A DNA stretch of 64,000 bases from Sulfurivermis sp040755915 (GCA_040755915.1 JBFLWM010000041.1:163227-227226), one strand, 5' to 3'. Shown: positions 24,112 to 31,762, numbered from the stretch's first letter. Numbers and translations: made by a program. Notes: generated from the sequence alone by a model not told the origin.

Positions 24112-24459
24112 TCACACCCCCAGCGCCGCCGCCAGCACCACGGCCGCCACGACGATGGCGCGCCGCAGGCGGGCGCGGTCGGCGGTCTCGCGATAGGCCT
24201 TCCACGTATCAGGGGCGCCTGATTCAGCCGCCACCTTCGCCGCCGCATCGAACACATGCGGCCGCGCGCCGGGGAACAGATTGCGGTCCACCCAGTAGCC
24301 GAGCCAGGCCGCGCCGGTCAGCAGCAGCGCCTTCCAGGCCAGCACGTCGAGATTGGCGGCGGCGCGGGAGACGAACGCCAGGTACAGCGCCAACACCAGG
24401 AACAGCAGCAGCCATACCGAAGCGCGGCGCAGCTCTTTGATTACAAGGGGCAGGTTCAC
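24112..24459 (-). CDS. Holin-like membrane protein
   Basis: A 115-residue protein from a GTG at 24459 with GGAGGAG upstream. It has two adjacent membrane segments (SVWLLLFLVLALYLAFVS and LAWKALLLTGAAWLGYWV) and a third C-terminal hydrophobic stretch (AIVVAAVVLAAALGV). Position directly before the endolysin makes a holin the best guess. The same frame stays open further upstream to 24927, but that part is a separate gene before a terminator. Confidence 0.6.
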   Translation of the reverse strand: MNLPLVIKELRRASVWLLLFLVLALYLAFVSRAAANLDVLAWKALLLTGAAWLGYWVDRNLFPGARPHVFDAAAKVAAESGAPDTWKAYRETADRARLRRAIVVAAVVLAAALGV

Positions 24460-24524
24460 ATCGTCTCTCCTCCGTGCGGGGTGCGGGGATTCCGCTGAAA
24501 TCACGGGGAGAGGGTATGCGGGGG

Positions 24525-24559
24525 CCAAAAAGCAAACCCCCCGCGCGATGGCGGGGGGG
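24525..24559 (-). terminator. Intrinsic terminator between middle genes and lysis cassette
   Basis: On the minus strand CCCCCCGC (24558-24551) pairs with GCGGGGGG (24544-24537) around a six-base loop, followed by TTTGCTTTTT. This closes the early/middle transcript just before the holin-like gene, so a late promoter, probably Mor- or C-type dependent, should lie in 24460-24524. No clear -10 was seen there. Confidence 0.75.
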
Positions 24560-24589
24560 TGCGGGGTGGAGCGACGCGGTGATGGTGGC

Positions 24590-24927
24590 CTAGAACGACG
24601 GGGCGCGCAAGGGGACCATAGCGAGCGCGGAGAAACAACCCGAGGCAGCGCCTTGCGCAGGCCGGCCAGGATGGCGGACCACCCAACGCGCCTCTGCCAC
24701 GGCTCGCCGTTGACGTAGACGTTGTAACAATCGATACGGTCGGAGCGTTGCAGCTCGAACATATTCACCTGCACACCGAAGTCATAGTCGATCACGATGA
24801 TATGGCGGCGCACCATGGGCAAGTTCACTGGCCGCGCAAGCCCTTGCTGCGCTTCGCGCAGCGCCGCTTTAGCGGCCCGCGCTTTGGCGTAACGATCACG
24901 GGCTTTCCTGGTGACTCTGTAGGCCAT
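24590..24927 (-). CDS. Hypothetical middle gene, 3' end probably frameshifted
   Basis: From ATG 24927 the first 95 codons look coding: basic helix (RVTRKARDRYAKARAAKAAL) then a beta-rich domain (RHIIVIDYDFGVQVNMFELQ, IDCYNVYVNGEPWQRRVGW). After about codon 95 the same frame turns into Pro/Arg/Ser-rich nonsense that runs through the terminator into the holin gene. A -1 shift near the change would give an end SALAMVPLRAPSF with a stop at 24592-24590, before the terminator. Either a real mutation or a sequencing error. Function unknown. Confidence 0.45.
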
Positions 24928-24951
24928 GCGTACCTTGCAAGCTCCGGATAA

Positions 24952-25497
24952 TCAATAGTTGGGCACCTTCATAAATACCAGCCAGTGCGTCCGCGTGTTC
25001 CCTACTTTTTGCCCGAATAGCGGCTGCTCTGGCGTCAGCGATAGGACGGTCGAGAGTTTCACGCGGTGCTCATTCCATTTGAAAACCAGCGTTCCGCTTG
25101 GCTTCAAAACCCTGAAGCATTCAGCAAACCCTTTGCTCAACATTTCCCTCCATCCGGGCGGCAGCGTTCCGTATTTCTTAATCGTTCGCCCATTGGGGCC
25201 GCAAAAGGTGTGCGGAGGATCAAAAACAACAAGCGAAAACGCATTGTCTGGGTATGGCAAATCTGTAAAGTCGGCCACATCGTCCGGGTTAACAACAATT
25301 TCCACTGGCTTTTTCCCGGTTGTGTCTATCAGCGTTTCTCTGCGTTTGTCCACAAACAGCGCCCGCTCATCCTGCTTGTCAAACCAAAACATCCGGCTCC
25401 CGCAGCAGGCGTCAAGGACTGGCGGCAGGTCGCCCAACACGGCGGTCAAGGCCGACCCGCCGCAAGCGGCTTCGGTTTGGTCTTTCGGCTCATTCAT
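24952..25497 (-). CDS. SAM-dependent DNA methyltransferase-like protein
   Basis: A 181-residue class I methyltransferase fold. Motif I-like DACCGSRMF is at 29-37 and the catalytic motif IV is DPPH (93-96), as in phage DNA N6-adenine or N4-cytosine methylases. A full target-recognition domain is absent, which is usual for short phage enzymes. Base composition is clearly lower in GC than the neighbours, a sign of recent transfer. It may protect phage DNA from host restriction, in place of Mu Mom. No cognate nuclease is adjacent. Confidence 0.75.
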   Translation of the reverse strand: MNEPKDQTEAACGGSALTAVLGDLPPVLDACCGSRMFWFDKQDERALFVDKRRETLIDTTGKKPVEIVVNPDDVADFTDLPYPDNAFSLVVFDPPHTFCGPNGRTIKKYGTLPPGWREMLSKGFAECFRVLKPSGTLVFKWNEHRVKLSTVLSLTPEQPLFGQKVGNTRTHWLVFMKVPNY

Positions 25498-25500
25498 GTC

Positions 25501-25833
25501 TTATCCCTCGTTCGGTTCGTTGGCGGCGGTCGGCTTACCTGGGGCGTTATGCCCTCTCCCCAGTCCGCTCAACAGCCCCAGTAGGTAGCACTTCGCCTCC
25601 CGCACGGTGTTGACGCACATCATCTCCTGGTACTGGCCGTGGCACAGGCGCTTGTACAGGTCAGTGCGCTCACCGATCATCCGGACGCCGAACAGGCGCC
25701 ACCTGCCCCTGGTCGTGGTCGTCTGCGCGTACCAGTCGTCGCCGGTGAGGCTGCGCACCTCATCCAGGAGATCCTGCAGTTCGGCGTCTTCGTGCCGCCC
25801 GGGCGGCGTGGATACGAATGTGCATACAGGCAT
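25501..25833 (-). CDS. Hypothetical middle protein
   Basis: A 110-residue protein (MPVCTFVSTPPGRHEDAELQ). It contains TRGRWRLFGVRMIGERTDLY and a short Cys/Met-rich region (CHGQYQEMMCVNTVREAKCY). No family recognised. The ATG overlaps the upstream stop as TAATG, and the methyltransferase follows after three bases, so the genes are one transcript. Confidence 0.55.
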   Translation of the reverse strand: MPVCTFVSTPPGRHEDAELQDLLDEVRSLTGDDWYAQTTTTRGRWRLFGVRMIGERTDLYKRLCHGQYQEMMCVNTVREAKCYLLGLLSGLGRGHNAPGKPTAANEPNEG

Positions 25834-26069
25834 TACTGTTTACCTCCGGGATGCGACAGCGCAGGGCGCCCGAAGAATTGGGGCATACGCCCCTCGGACG
25901 CGCCGGCAACCTCCAGAAATTTCACCTCGGTCTTGGCCGATTCGATGATCGAATTCGCCACCTGGGCGATTGTTTTGGCACGGTCGAGGTCCATGGGATC
26001 ATCTCTGTCCTTGAGCATTTCGATGGTCTCGAAGAGATGGTTTCTCAGATCCTCAATCTTGTTCTTCAT
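25833..26069 (-). CDS. Small helical protein
   Basis: Seventy-eight residues from ATG 26069 with AGGAGG nine bases upstream, which decides against a longer reading. Predicted helical and acidic (MKNKIEDLRNHLFETIEMLK, IAQVANSIIESAKTEVKFLE), a pattern common in small phage proteins of unknown role found near HNH genes. Confidence 0.6.
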   Translation of the reverse strand: MKNKIEDLRNHLFETIEMLKDRDDPMDLDRAKTIAQVANSIIESAKTEVKFLEVAGASEGRMPQFFGRPALSHPGGKQ

Positions 26070-26724
26070 GGCTCGCCTCCTGGTGTTTCTCTTGTCGTCT
26101 GATGGTTTTGCGCAGGCGCCCATTGGCCCTGATCGCATCCTTGAGTGCCGGCGGATAGCGATGGATGGTGTTGCGGCGCATCAGTTCGCGCCGTGACAGC
26201 AGCTCCAGGTTCTCGATGCGCAGGTCGGCGCGGTTGCCGTTCCTGAACGCAACGGCGTGGCCCTTCGGTACCGGGCCGTTATGTTCTTCCCACAAAATCA
26301 CATGGACGTATTTCCAGTTGTGCCGCGCTTGGCCCTTGGGCGCGTCGTCGCGCACCTTGCGCTTGAGGTAGCCGTCGGAGTCGATGACCTCGGTGCCGAC
26401 CGGCACCCAGGTCTGCGGCCGGTGGCCCGGCTTGAACTGCGTTTCCTCGCCGCCGATGTGCAACCCCTTCATGCCGGCGTTCCAGGGCTTGGCACGCTTC
26501 TGGAAGCGGTTGCCGGCGCCGATGGTGCTGCCGGGCTTCAGCCGGCCGGACTCCGGACCTGCATGGAACGCCGCGCTCTTCTTGAGCCCCAGGCGGTAGG
26601 CCTTGCGATAGACCAACTCCATCGGGATGCCGAGGCGTTCCGCCAGGCGCTCGGTGAGCGTGTCGGCGTAGTCGCGGCGCAGCAGCGCCTCTTCCTCGGG
26701 TGTCCAGTAATGGCGCGGCTTCAT
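26053..26724 (-). CDS. HNH endonuclease with SANT-like DNA-binding N-terminus
   Basis: A 223-residue protein. Residues 1-50 resemble Myb/SANT-type helix-turn-helix (YWTPEEEALLRRDYADTLTE). The C-terminal half is an HNH_3-type nuclease: HVILWEEHNGPVPKGHAVAF with the following NGNRADLRIENLELL. Such free-standing HNH proteins act as homing-type nickases or in packaging. It overlaps the next gene by 17 bases. Confidence 0.78.
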   Translation of the reverse strand: MKPRHYWTPEEEALLRRDYADTLTERLAERLGIPMELVYRKAYRLGLKKSAAFHAGPESGRLKPGSTIGAGNRFQKRAKPWNAGMKGLHIGGEETQFKPGHRPQTWVPVGTEVIDSDGYLKRKVRDDAPKGQARHNWKYVHVILWEEHNGPVPKGHAVAFRNGNRADLRIENLELLSRRELMRRNTIHRYPPALKDAIRANGRLRKTIRRQEKHQEASHEEQD

Positions 26725-26915
26725 GATGTTTTCTTCCTCCGCTGTTTCTCCCACAGCACGGCGCCGATGGTCAGCGGCCAGAGCATGCCCGCCGCCAGGC
26801 AGAGCGCCCACAGGGCCCACCAGGCCCACCACGGGTCGGTGTCATCGCTGACGGGGATCAAGCAGACCAGCCATCCCGTCCAATACCAGGCCATGGCCAT
26901 GTACCAGGCACTCAT
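26721..26915 (-). CDS. Small Trp-rich membrane protein
   Basis: Sixty-four residues from ATG 26915 with two hydrophobic, Trp-rich segments (WYMAMAWYWTGWLVCLIPV and AWWALWALCLAAGMLWPLTI) and a Lys/Arg end (EKQRRKKTS), so probably a two-pass protein with the C-terminus inside. First of three overlapping membrane genes downstream of the Mor-like activator. Possible holin, antiholin or superinfection-exclusion factor; not resolvable from sequence. Confidence 0.55.
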   Translation of the reverse strand: MSAWYMAMAWYWTGWLVCLIPVSDDTDPWWAWWALWALCLAAGMLWPLTIGAVLWEKQRRKKTS

Positions 26916-27187
26916 CGCGCCACCTCCGCCCGCAGCAGCCCGAGCCGCCAGGCCAGCGCTACCCAGGCGATATTGCCCGACACCAGCAGCACGCCGCCGG
27001 CGAAGCTGGCCCATTGGTCGAGGCTGGGGTAATAGACCAGGTTCCACAGGCCCCAGGCGCTGTAGAACACCCAGGCGGGCCAGTAGACGCCCTTGATCTC
27101 GCGCTCGGCGTAGAGCTTCCAGGCGTTGGCCCAGGCGACCCAGGCGCCTACCAGCTCGAACAGGCCGTTGATGATGTCGGGGTTCAT
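26912..27187 (-). CDS. Three-segment membrane protein
   Basis: Ninety-one residues from ATG 27187. Hydrophobic segments are LFELVGAWVAWANAW, YWPAWVFYSAWGLWNLVYY and FAGGVLLVSGNIAWVALAW. Four-base overlaps with both neighbours. Resembles small helper proteins of Mu-like phages with no assigned job. Confidence 0.6.
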   Translation of the reverse strand: MNPDIINGLFELVGAWVAWANAWKLYAEREIKGVYWPAWVFYSAWGLWNLVYYPSLDQWASFAGGVLLVSGNIAWVALAWRLGLLRAEVAR

Positions 27188-27300
27188 TTCCGGTCCGATG
27201 CTCCGATCAGGAAGCGGCTGAGAAGAAAGCCGATGGCGATTTCGATGATCACCACCAGCGCGGCGACCAGGGCCATGTCCGTCCACGTCCAATTGCTCAC
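27184..27300 (-). CDS. Very small membrane protein
   Basis: Thirty-eight residues from a GTG at 27300 that overlaps the Mor-like stop (GTGA). One membrane segment (MALVAALVVIIEIAIGFLL) with a short basic end. The overlap and hydrophobic character support a real gene despite its size. Confidence 0.5.
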   Translation of the reverse strand: MSNWTWTDMALVAALVVIIEIAIGFLLSRFLIGASDRK

Positions 27301-27788
27301 AATGCCTCCCGGATCGTTGGCTCGCCGATGCCAAGCTCCAGTGCCACTTTCGTGACCGACCGCAGTTCGGCGTGCAGTTCGCGGATCAGCCGGCGGCGCG
27401 CCGGCAGCAGGTCGCGGTGGGCGTTGGGGATGGGCCAGTCGTTGCCGCCGATGGCAGTACCGATGGCGAGCGCCGCCTCCCAGCCGACGATGGCCACCAG
27501 GGGATGCCCCTGGTCCGGGCGCTGCGGCACGTATTGCTTGGTGCCGCCCCAGGCCTCGGCCACGTCGAGGGCGACCTTCAGCCCGGCCTCGCCGCCGCCG
27601 CCGGCCTCGGCGATCTGGGCCAGCAGGCCGCCGATCTCCTCGGGCCGCGCGTAGGGCCGCGCCATGTGCCACCAGCGCGGCCGGCGGCTGTGCTTGCGGT
27701 GTTCGGCCGTGCGGCGCCGCGGTGTGGCCAGCGGGCCGGGCGGGCGCTCGGGGCCGCCGAACAGATCGAGGTTGACGGGGTTGGCCAT
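27297..27788 (-). CDS. Mor-family activator of middle/late transcription
   Basis: A 163-residue protein whose second half matches the Mor/C family: a dimerisation strand GGTKQYVPQ (compare GGGQVYIPR in Mu Mor) and a C-terminal helix-turn-helix RELHAELRSVTKVALELGIG. In Mu, Mor replaces a sigma-70 -35 contact at the middle promoter. The N-terminal 60 residues are Arg/Pro-rich and poorly conserved. It comes after the early block and before small membrane genes, in line with Mu order. Confidence 0.8.
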   Translation of the reverse strand: MANPVNLDLFGGPERPPGPLATPRRRTAEHRKHSRRPRWWHMARPYARPEEIGGLLAQIAEAGGGGEAGLKVALDVAEAWGGTKQYVPQRPDQGHPLVAIVGWEAALAIGTAIGGNDWPIPNAHRDLLPARRRLIRELHAELRSVTKVALELGIGEPTIREAL

Positions 27789-27997
27789 CAGTCGACGTCC
27801 GGCGGGTTCTGCAACAGGTCGAGGTCGAGGGTGATGCCGTAGGCGAACAGGGCGGCGGCAATGGCCAGGCGCGGCGTGTTGCCGCGGCCGGCGTAGGTCA
27901 CGCCCTTCACAGCCTCGAAGGTGCAGAGGAAGCGGCCGCCGTCCACGCGGTAGACGGCCATCTCCGGCCTGGATTCCAGCACCATGTCGCTCGCCAT
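27788..27997 (-). CDS. Hypothetical early protein
   Basis: Sixty-nine residues with beta-rich pattern (PEMAVYRVDGGRFLCTFEAV, VKGVTYAGRGNTPRLAI). The stop shares bases with the Mor ATG. Unknown family. Confidence 0.6.
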   Translation of the reverse strand: MASDMVLESRPEMAVYRVDGGRFLCTFEAVKGVTYAGRGNTPRLAIAAALFAYGITLDLDLLQNPPDVD

Positions 27998-28007
27998 GTT
28001 CCCGGCC

Positions 28008-28304
28008 TCAGTGCGGCCGCACGGCGGTCGGCCGCGCGGACAGGACTTCAGGCGGCAGGGACGCGAGCAGCATGGCGGCGGCGCCCGGCCCGCGCGAGAT
28101 AGCGGCGGCAGCCACTTCCAGCGCCACAGTGGTTTTGTCCCTGTACAGATTCATGGCGCCGCCCAGGGTCGCGCCCTCGGTATCGACGGCGATCTGTACC
28201 GCGCAGACCAAGGGCAACTGGTGCTCTTTGCAGATATCCCGGATCTGCCCCAGCAGCGGCTGGATTTGGGCGAAATAGATCTCCCGTTTGTCCATGGTTT
28301 TCAT
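28008..28304 (-). CDS. Hypothetical early protein
   Basis: Ninety-eight residues from ATG 28304 (MKTMDKREIYFAQIQPLL) with GGGAG upstream; a second ATG three codons later is possible. The central part (LPLVCAVQIAVDTEGATLGG) looks like a small alpha/beta protein. Found between GemA and Mor homologues; role unknown. Confidence 0.6.
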   Translation of the reverse strand: MKTMDKREIYFAQIQPLLGQIRDICKEHQLPLVCAVQIAVDTEGATLGGAMNLYRDKTTVALEVAAAAISRGPGAAAMLLASLPPEVLSARPTAVRPH

Positions 28305-28735
28305 GCTCTATCTCCCTTTGCTTTCTCTCGTGCGACCCAGTTTTTCAGGGCCTCGATCAGCGCCTGCTTATGCCGCGGCCGCAGGAATTCACGGGCATCG
28401 ACGCCAACTTGTCTTTTGATAAACCCATCCAGCCCCTTATCGCCCGGGACGCGCAGCACGCCCATCCGCTCCAGCTCGCCCCAGAGGGCGAGAATCTTGG
28501 CGTCCTGCTCGCTGCGGGCCGGCCGGCGCTTGGTGGGTGAGGCCTTGGGCTTCCAGCCGCAGGCGCGGAAGTGGGCCAGCACCAGGCGGCGCCCTTCCGT
28601 GCTCAGGTCGGCGGAGGAGCCGGAGGCCGCGCGCCCAACGGTCCGGATCACCATCCGGTAGGTCGCTTCGTCCATCACCAGGTCTTTGCGGGCGATGTGG
28701 ATCATCGCCAGCTCCTTGTCGCGTCGAGATTTCAT
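28301..28735 (-). CDS. gemA: GemA-like regulatory protein (Mu gp16, DUF1018)
   Basis: A 144-residue protein. The start at 28735 (MKSRRDKELAMIHIARKDLV) is chosen because family members begin with a basic stretch followed by IHIAkkxL and because AAGG precedes it; an ATG 81 bases upstream is possible. The family pattern DEATYRMVIRTVG and the C-terminal GFIKRQVGVD are present. In Mu, GemA affects host gene expression and DNA supercoiling. Confidence 0.85.
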   Translation of the reverse strand: MKSRRDKELAMIHIARKDLVMDEATYRMVIRTVGRAASGSSADLSTEGRRLVLAHFRACGWKPKASPTKRRPARSEQDAKILALWGELERMGVLRVPGDKGLDGFIKRQVGVDAREFLRPRHKQALIEALKNWVAREKAKGDRA

Positions 28736-28835
28736 ATAAAACCCTTGGATTGCTTCGCTCTGCCGCACCATGCCGCGCAGAGCCCGGCCTCGCCTCGCCC
28801 GGCTAAGCTTCGCCATGCCACGACCTGTTTGCCCT

Positions 28836-29087
28836 TCATTCGGCGCCCAGGCGTTTCCTGATCTCCGTCATATGCCTGGCGCCAACCTGTGAACGCGGTT
28901 TGCTGCTCTGCCCTTCCCCGGCAGCCAGCCTTACCCTGCGCGTTCTGTATTGCTCGGTGAGCGTTCTTCCGTAGGCCTCTGCGGTGACCCTCGGCAGTTT
29001 GGCGTCGAACTCGAAAATCGCGCTTCTCTCCTCGAAGTACTCTTCCGAGTCGTCGTCCCATCCGGCGGCCCAGTGCTGCGCATCCAC
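28836..29087 (-). CDS. Small acidic/basic early protein
   Basis: Eighty-three residues from a GTG at 29087 (acidic WDDDSEEYFEERSAIFEFDA then basic RTLTEQYRTRRVRLAAG). The change from Ala/Arg nonsense to this sequence at the GTG supports the start. No known domain. Lies 100 bases upstream of gemA. Confidence 0.5.
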   Translation of the reverse strand: MDAQHWAAGWDDDSEEYFEERSAIFEFDAKLPRVTAEAYGRTLTEQYRTRRVRLAAGEGQSSKPRSQVGARHMTEIRKRLGAE

Positions 29088-29100
29088 GGGGCGGGCCCCG

Positions 29101-29805
29101 CTACGCCACCGCCGCGCGCAGCGGCTCCGGGGTGGCGGACGCGGGGCGGTGCAGGCGCCGCATGCCGCGCGGGACATTGGCCGCCGGCGGCTCCTGGCTC
29201 TCGGCCGGTATCGCCCCTTCCTCTGCGCCAGGGGCCGCAGCAGGCGCCGGAGCGGCGCGCCGCAGCTCGCCGATGCAGAGGACGCCCACCAGTTGCAGCA
29301 CGGCGATGGCCAGCGCCTGGAGGCCAATGACGGCCTGCCGCTGCCAGTCCATGCGTACCTCGGCGCCGGCGCGGGTCAGGCCGGCCAGCTCGGCGCGGGC
29401 GGCATCGAGGCGCCCTTGGGCGGCGTCGATGCGACCCGCCCAGCCGACGCGCTGCTGGGAGTTGGTCAGGAAGGCACTGAGGGCGGTCTCGGCGCTGGCG
29501 ATCTCCGCCTGCAGTTCGGTTCGGCGCTGGGCGGCCGCCGCAACACCCGCCTGCTCGGCGAACAGCGGCGCGCTGACCTGGTACAGCGGCCCGGCCAACA
29601 GCAGGACGGTGACAAGGGCGCCCAGTAGGCGCAGATGCAGCCGGCGGGCGCTCCATAGCCAGAGGGCGGCACCCTCCAGCACCAGCGACCAGAAGAGGCC
29701 AGTGACCGGATCGACGCTGGCGGACCAGAAGGCGATGGAGTGGACCTGCAACAGGCCGATGCAGCCGATGAGCAGGATGCCGGCGGAGAACGTGCGGAAG
29801 TTCAT
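29101..29805 (-). CDS. Membrane protein with central coiled coil
   Basis: A 234-residue protein from ATG 29805 with AAGGAG upstream. Three N-terminal hydrophobic segments (FSAGILLIGCIGLLQVHSI, LFWSLVLEGAALWLWSA, LLGALVTVLLLAGPLYQV), a helical stretch of about 80 residues (RRTELQAEIASAETALSAFL, GRLDAARAELAGLTRAGAEV), a fourth membrane segment and a Pro/Ala-rich cytoplasmic tail. Common in Mu-like early regions without known function; could sense or alter the membrane. Confidence 0.65.
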   Translation of the reverse strand: MNFRTFSAGILLIGCIGLLQVHSIAFWSASVDPVTGLFWSLVLEGAALWLWSARRLHLRLLGALVTVLLLAGPLYQVSAPLFAEQAGVAAAAQRRTELQAEIASAETALSAFLTNSQQRVGWAGRIDAAQGRLDAARAELAGLTRAGAEVRMDWQRQAVIGLQALAIAVLQLVGVLCIGELRRAAPAPAAAPGAEEGAIPAESQEPPAANVPRGMRRLHRPASATPEPLRAAVA

Positions 29806-30032
29806 GACGGCTCTCCTTGTAGGGCGCGGACGCGATCGAGGGGGACGCAGCCGCTCAGCGCCTCGACATAGATCACGGCAGTGTGGTCGCCCAGGATCTG
29901 TGCGGCGCTGACCGTGGTGGTCTTGAAGTTGCCGGACTCGGCGCGAACCTTGACCGCGACGCCTATCGGATGGGCGTCGTTCCATGCCTCGACCCGGCGC
30001 ATCTGCTGAAGAAGTGTTTTGTGTGCTGCCAT
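29802..30032 (-). CDS. Hypothetical early protein
   Basis: Seventy-six residues with GGGGAGAG upstream and a four-base overlap to the membrane protein. Beta-rich (VAVKVRAESGNFKTTTVSAA, DHTAVIYVEALSG). Not recognised. Confidence 0.6.
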   Translation of the reverse strand: MAAHKTLLQQMRRVEAWNDAHPIGVAVKVRAESGNFKTTTVSAAQILGDHTAVIYVEALSGCVPLDRVRALQGEPS

Positions 30033-30088
30033 GATGTCTCTCCCCTTGAGTGGTTACTTTGTCAGTAGCGCCGAGCCGCCCGCCTGGC

Positions 30089-30208
30089 CTACGCCGTGGT
30101 TGAGTTCCTCTTCTTGCTCATCGGTATGCCGGTCTCTGCCATCAGCTGCTCGATGTCGCGCAGCAGTAGCCTGAAGTCCCACAGCCAGTCCCAATTCACC
30201 TCGATCAC
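30089..30208 (-). CDS. Very small early protein
   Basis: Thirty-nine residues from a GTG at 30208 that overlaps the stop of the upstream gene (GTGA), reading VIEVNWDWLWDFRLLLRDIE and ending KKRNSTTA. The amphipathic helix rich in Trp and Leu and the overlap make it plausible. Too short for a family call. Confidence 0.45.
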   Translation of the reverse strand: MIEVNWDWLWDFRLLLRDIEQLMAETGIPMSKKRNSTTA

Positions 30209-30438
30209 CGGGCGGCCTCCTCAATGCGGATCACGCGGTAGCGCAGGCGCATTTCGCGGCCGCTCTTTGGCGTGATGCGCGGGGCCTCGCCCAAGGCGAG
30301 GGTGTCCAGGTGCACCAGGGCGCCAACCCACACAAAGCCCTGGAACGGCCGGCACGCCACCACCTTGCCGGTTTCGTCGATGTCCCATTCCAGGAAGTCC
30401 TGGCCGCCGTCTTCGAATTCGATGGTCTTGATGGCCAT
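30205..30438 (-). CDS. Hypothetical early protein
   Basis: Seventy-seven residues with GGAGG upstream (MAIKTIEFEDGGQDFLEWDI). Beta-strand pattern with DETGKVVACRPFQGFVWVGA, probably a small barrel. No known family seen. Confidence 0.6.
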   Translation of the reverse strand: MAIKTIEFEDGGQDFLEWDIDETGKVVACRPFQGFVWVGALVHLDTLALGEAPRITPKSGREMRLRYRVIRIEEAAR

Positions 30439-30439
30439 G

Positions 30440-31117
30440 TCAGCCTCCGGCCTGGTTGACGTAGGTATTCAGCGCCTGGTGGGCCTGCTCGGCGGCGGCC
30501 AGCAGCTGGCCGAGCACGGGGTCGTCCAGGTTGTCGATGTAGGTCTGGGCCGCCTGGCGCGTGGCGTCGGCGTTGCGGCGCAGGAGCTGGTAGGTCGGGT
30601 CGTCGGCCTGGATGCCGGCCAGGCGGTAGTAGCCGTCCGGCCCGATGACGATGACCTTCTCGCGCTTGAGCTGGTGCAGGGCATCGGAGATTTCGTCCGG
30701 GACGGCGCCTTGCAGTGTCTCGGACAGCTCGACGAATTCGGCGCGGGCGACCTTGCCTTGGGCGCTCAGCAGGCGCAGCACTTCGGCGCGGACCACGGGA
30801 CGGCCGAGACGCTTCTTCTCCGCCTCGGGCCGGGCCACCACCGCCGGCGGCGGCAGGGTGGCGGCCTGCGGCTCCTCAGCCGGCGCAGCGGCCGGGGCGA
30901 CAGCTGCGGCGCCGGGCTCCGCGCCCTCGGCCAGGCGGTAGCGGGCGTCGTCATCGCGGGTGATGTCGCCGGCGTTCTTGAGTTGGAACAGCGCGTTGGA
31001 CACCTGCTGGGCGTCATCGCGCGTGAACTCCGTGGACTGCTCGATGATCTCGCCGCGGCTCTTGGGTCCTTCGGCTAGCAGCCGCAGCACTTCCGCCTTG
31101 ACCTCCTTGATCTCCAT
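30440..31117 (-). CDS. Protein with two winged-helix-like domains
   Basis: A 225-residue protein from ATG 31117 with GGAGG nine bases upstream. Two similar helix-turn-helix units lie at 1-65 (EVKAEVLRLLAEGPKSRGEI to RDDDARYRLAEG) and about 108-170 (VRAEVLRLLSAQGKVARAEF to IGPDGYYRLAGI), joined by an Ala/Pro linker. This is an internal duplication. The C-terminal helix may oligomerise. DNA binding in early control or replication is an inference. Confidence 0.65.
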   Translation of the reverse strand: MEIKEVKAEVLRLLAEGPKSRGEIIEQSTEFTRDDAQQVSNALFQLKNAGDITRDDDARYRLAEGAEPGAAAVAPAAAPAEEPQAATLPPPAVVARPEAEKKRLGRPVVRAEVLRLLSAQGKVARAEFVELSETLQGAVPDEISDALHQLKREKVIVIGPDGYYRLAGIQADDPTYQLLRRNADATRQAAQTYIDNLDDPVLGQLLAAAEQAHQALNTYVNQAGG

Positions 31118-31119
31118 GC

Positions 31120-31713
31120 TCAGGCCTCCGCGGCGATGGGCGCGGGCCGCATGGCACTGGTCATGCCCCAGGCGCACCACCACTGGCGCTTGGCCTCGTG
31201 GTGGTCCAGCGGCTCCAGGCGGATGCCGTTGAGGGCGGCGGGGATGGCGGGCAGATCCCAGCCCTCGCCGCGGGAGACTTTGAGTTCGCGCGCCTCGATG
31301 GCGAGCGCCAGGCGGTCGCAGTGGTGGACGCGCTGCGTCGCCGCCTGGTCGGGACGCTGCACGCCCAGGGCGAGGTGGATGACGCGGGCCATCTGCGCCT
31401 CCAGCCAGTTCCAGGCGTTGGCGACGGACGGAATGGTCTTGAGGGGGTGCACCATGTCGCCGAGGTAGGCCTCCTGGGCGTCGTGCAGCAGCGCCTGGCG
31501 CTCCAGCAGTCCGTCGGGCGACGGGTACAGGCGGTGGGCGATCTCGGCCACCAGGACGCTGTGCTGGGCGACGGAGTACGGCACGTTGGTGTGGCCGCCG
31601 AAGCGCTGGATGCGGGACAGCGCGTGGGCAATGTCGTCCGCGGAGATGGTGCGCGGATCGGGATTGGCCAGGTCGACGGTGAGGCCGGTATAGGTTTCGA
31701 TGGTGTGTTTCAT
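31120..31713 (-). CDS. HD-domain phosphohydrolase (YfbR-like)
   Basis: A 197-residue HD protein from ATG 31713. The metal ligands are visible in GGHTNVPYSVAQHSVLVAEI, then LLHDAQEAYLGDMVHPLK and later HHCDRLALAIE. The nearest known function is 5'-deoxynucleotidase or nucleotide salvage; phages use such enzymes to shift dNTP pools. Located with the early genes after the winged-helix protein's upstream neighbour. Confidence 0.78.
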   Translation of the reverse strand: MKHTIETYTGLTVDLANPDPRTISADDIAHALSRIQRFGGHTNVPYSVAQHSVLVAEIAHRLYPSPDGLLERQALLHDAQEAYLGDMVHPLKTIPSVANAWNWLEAQMARVIHLALGVQRPDQAATQRVHHCDRLALAIEARELKVSRGEGWDLPAIPAALNGIRLEPLDHHEAKRQWWCAWGMTSAMRPAPIAAEA

Positions 31714-31762
31714 GTTCTTATCCCCCGGTTGTTGTCCGGGGCCGTTGGCCCCGGACGGTTGC

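Noticed and set aside
30055..30066. TTTGTCAGTA, close to the left-end 10-mer, as a fourth transposase site or enhancer
   Set aside because: One mismatch, isolated, 9 kb from the end and between small genes; a single near-match of ten bases is expected by chance.
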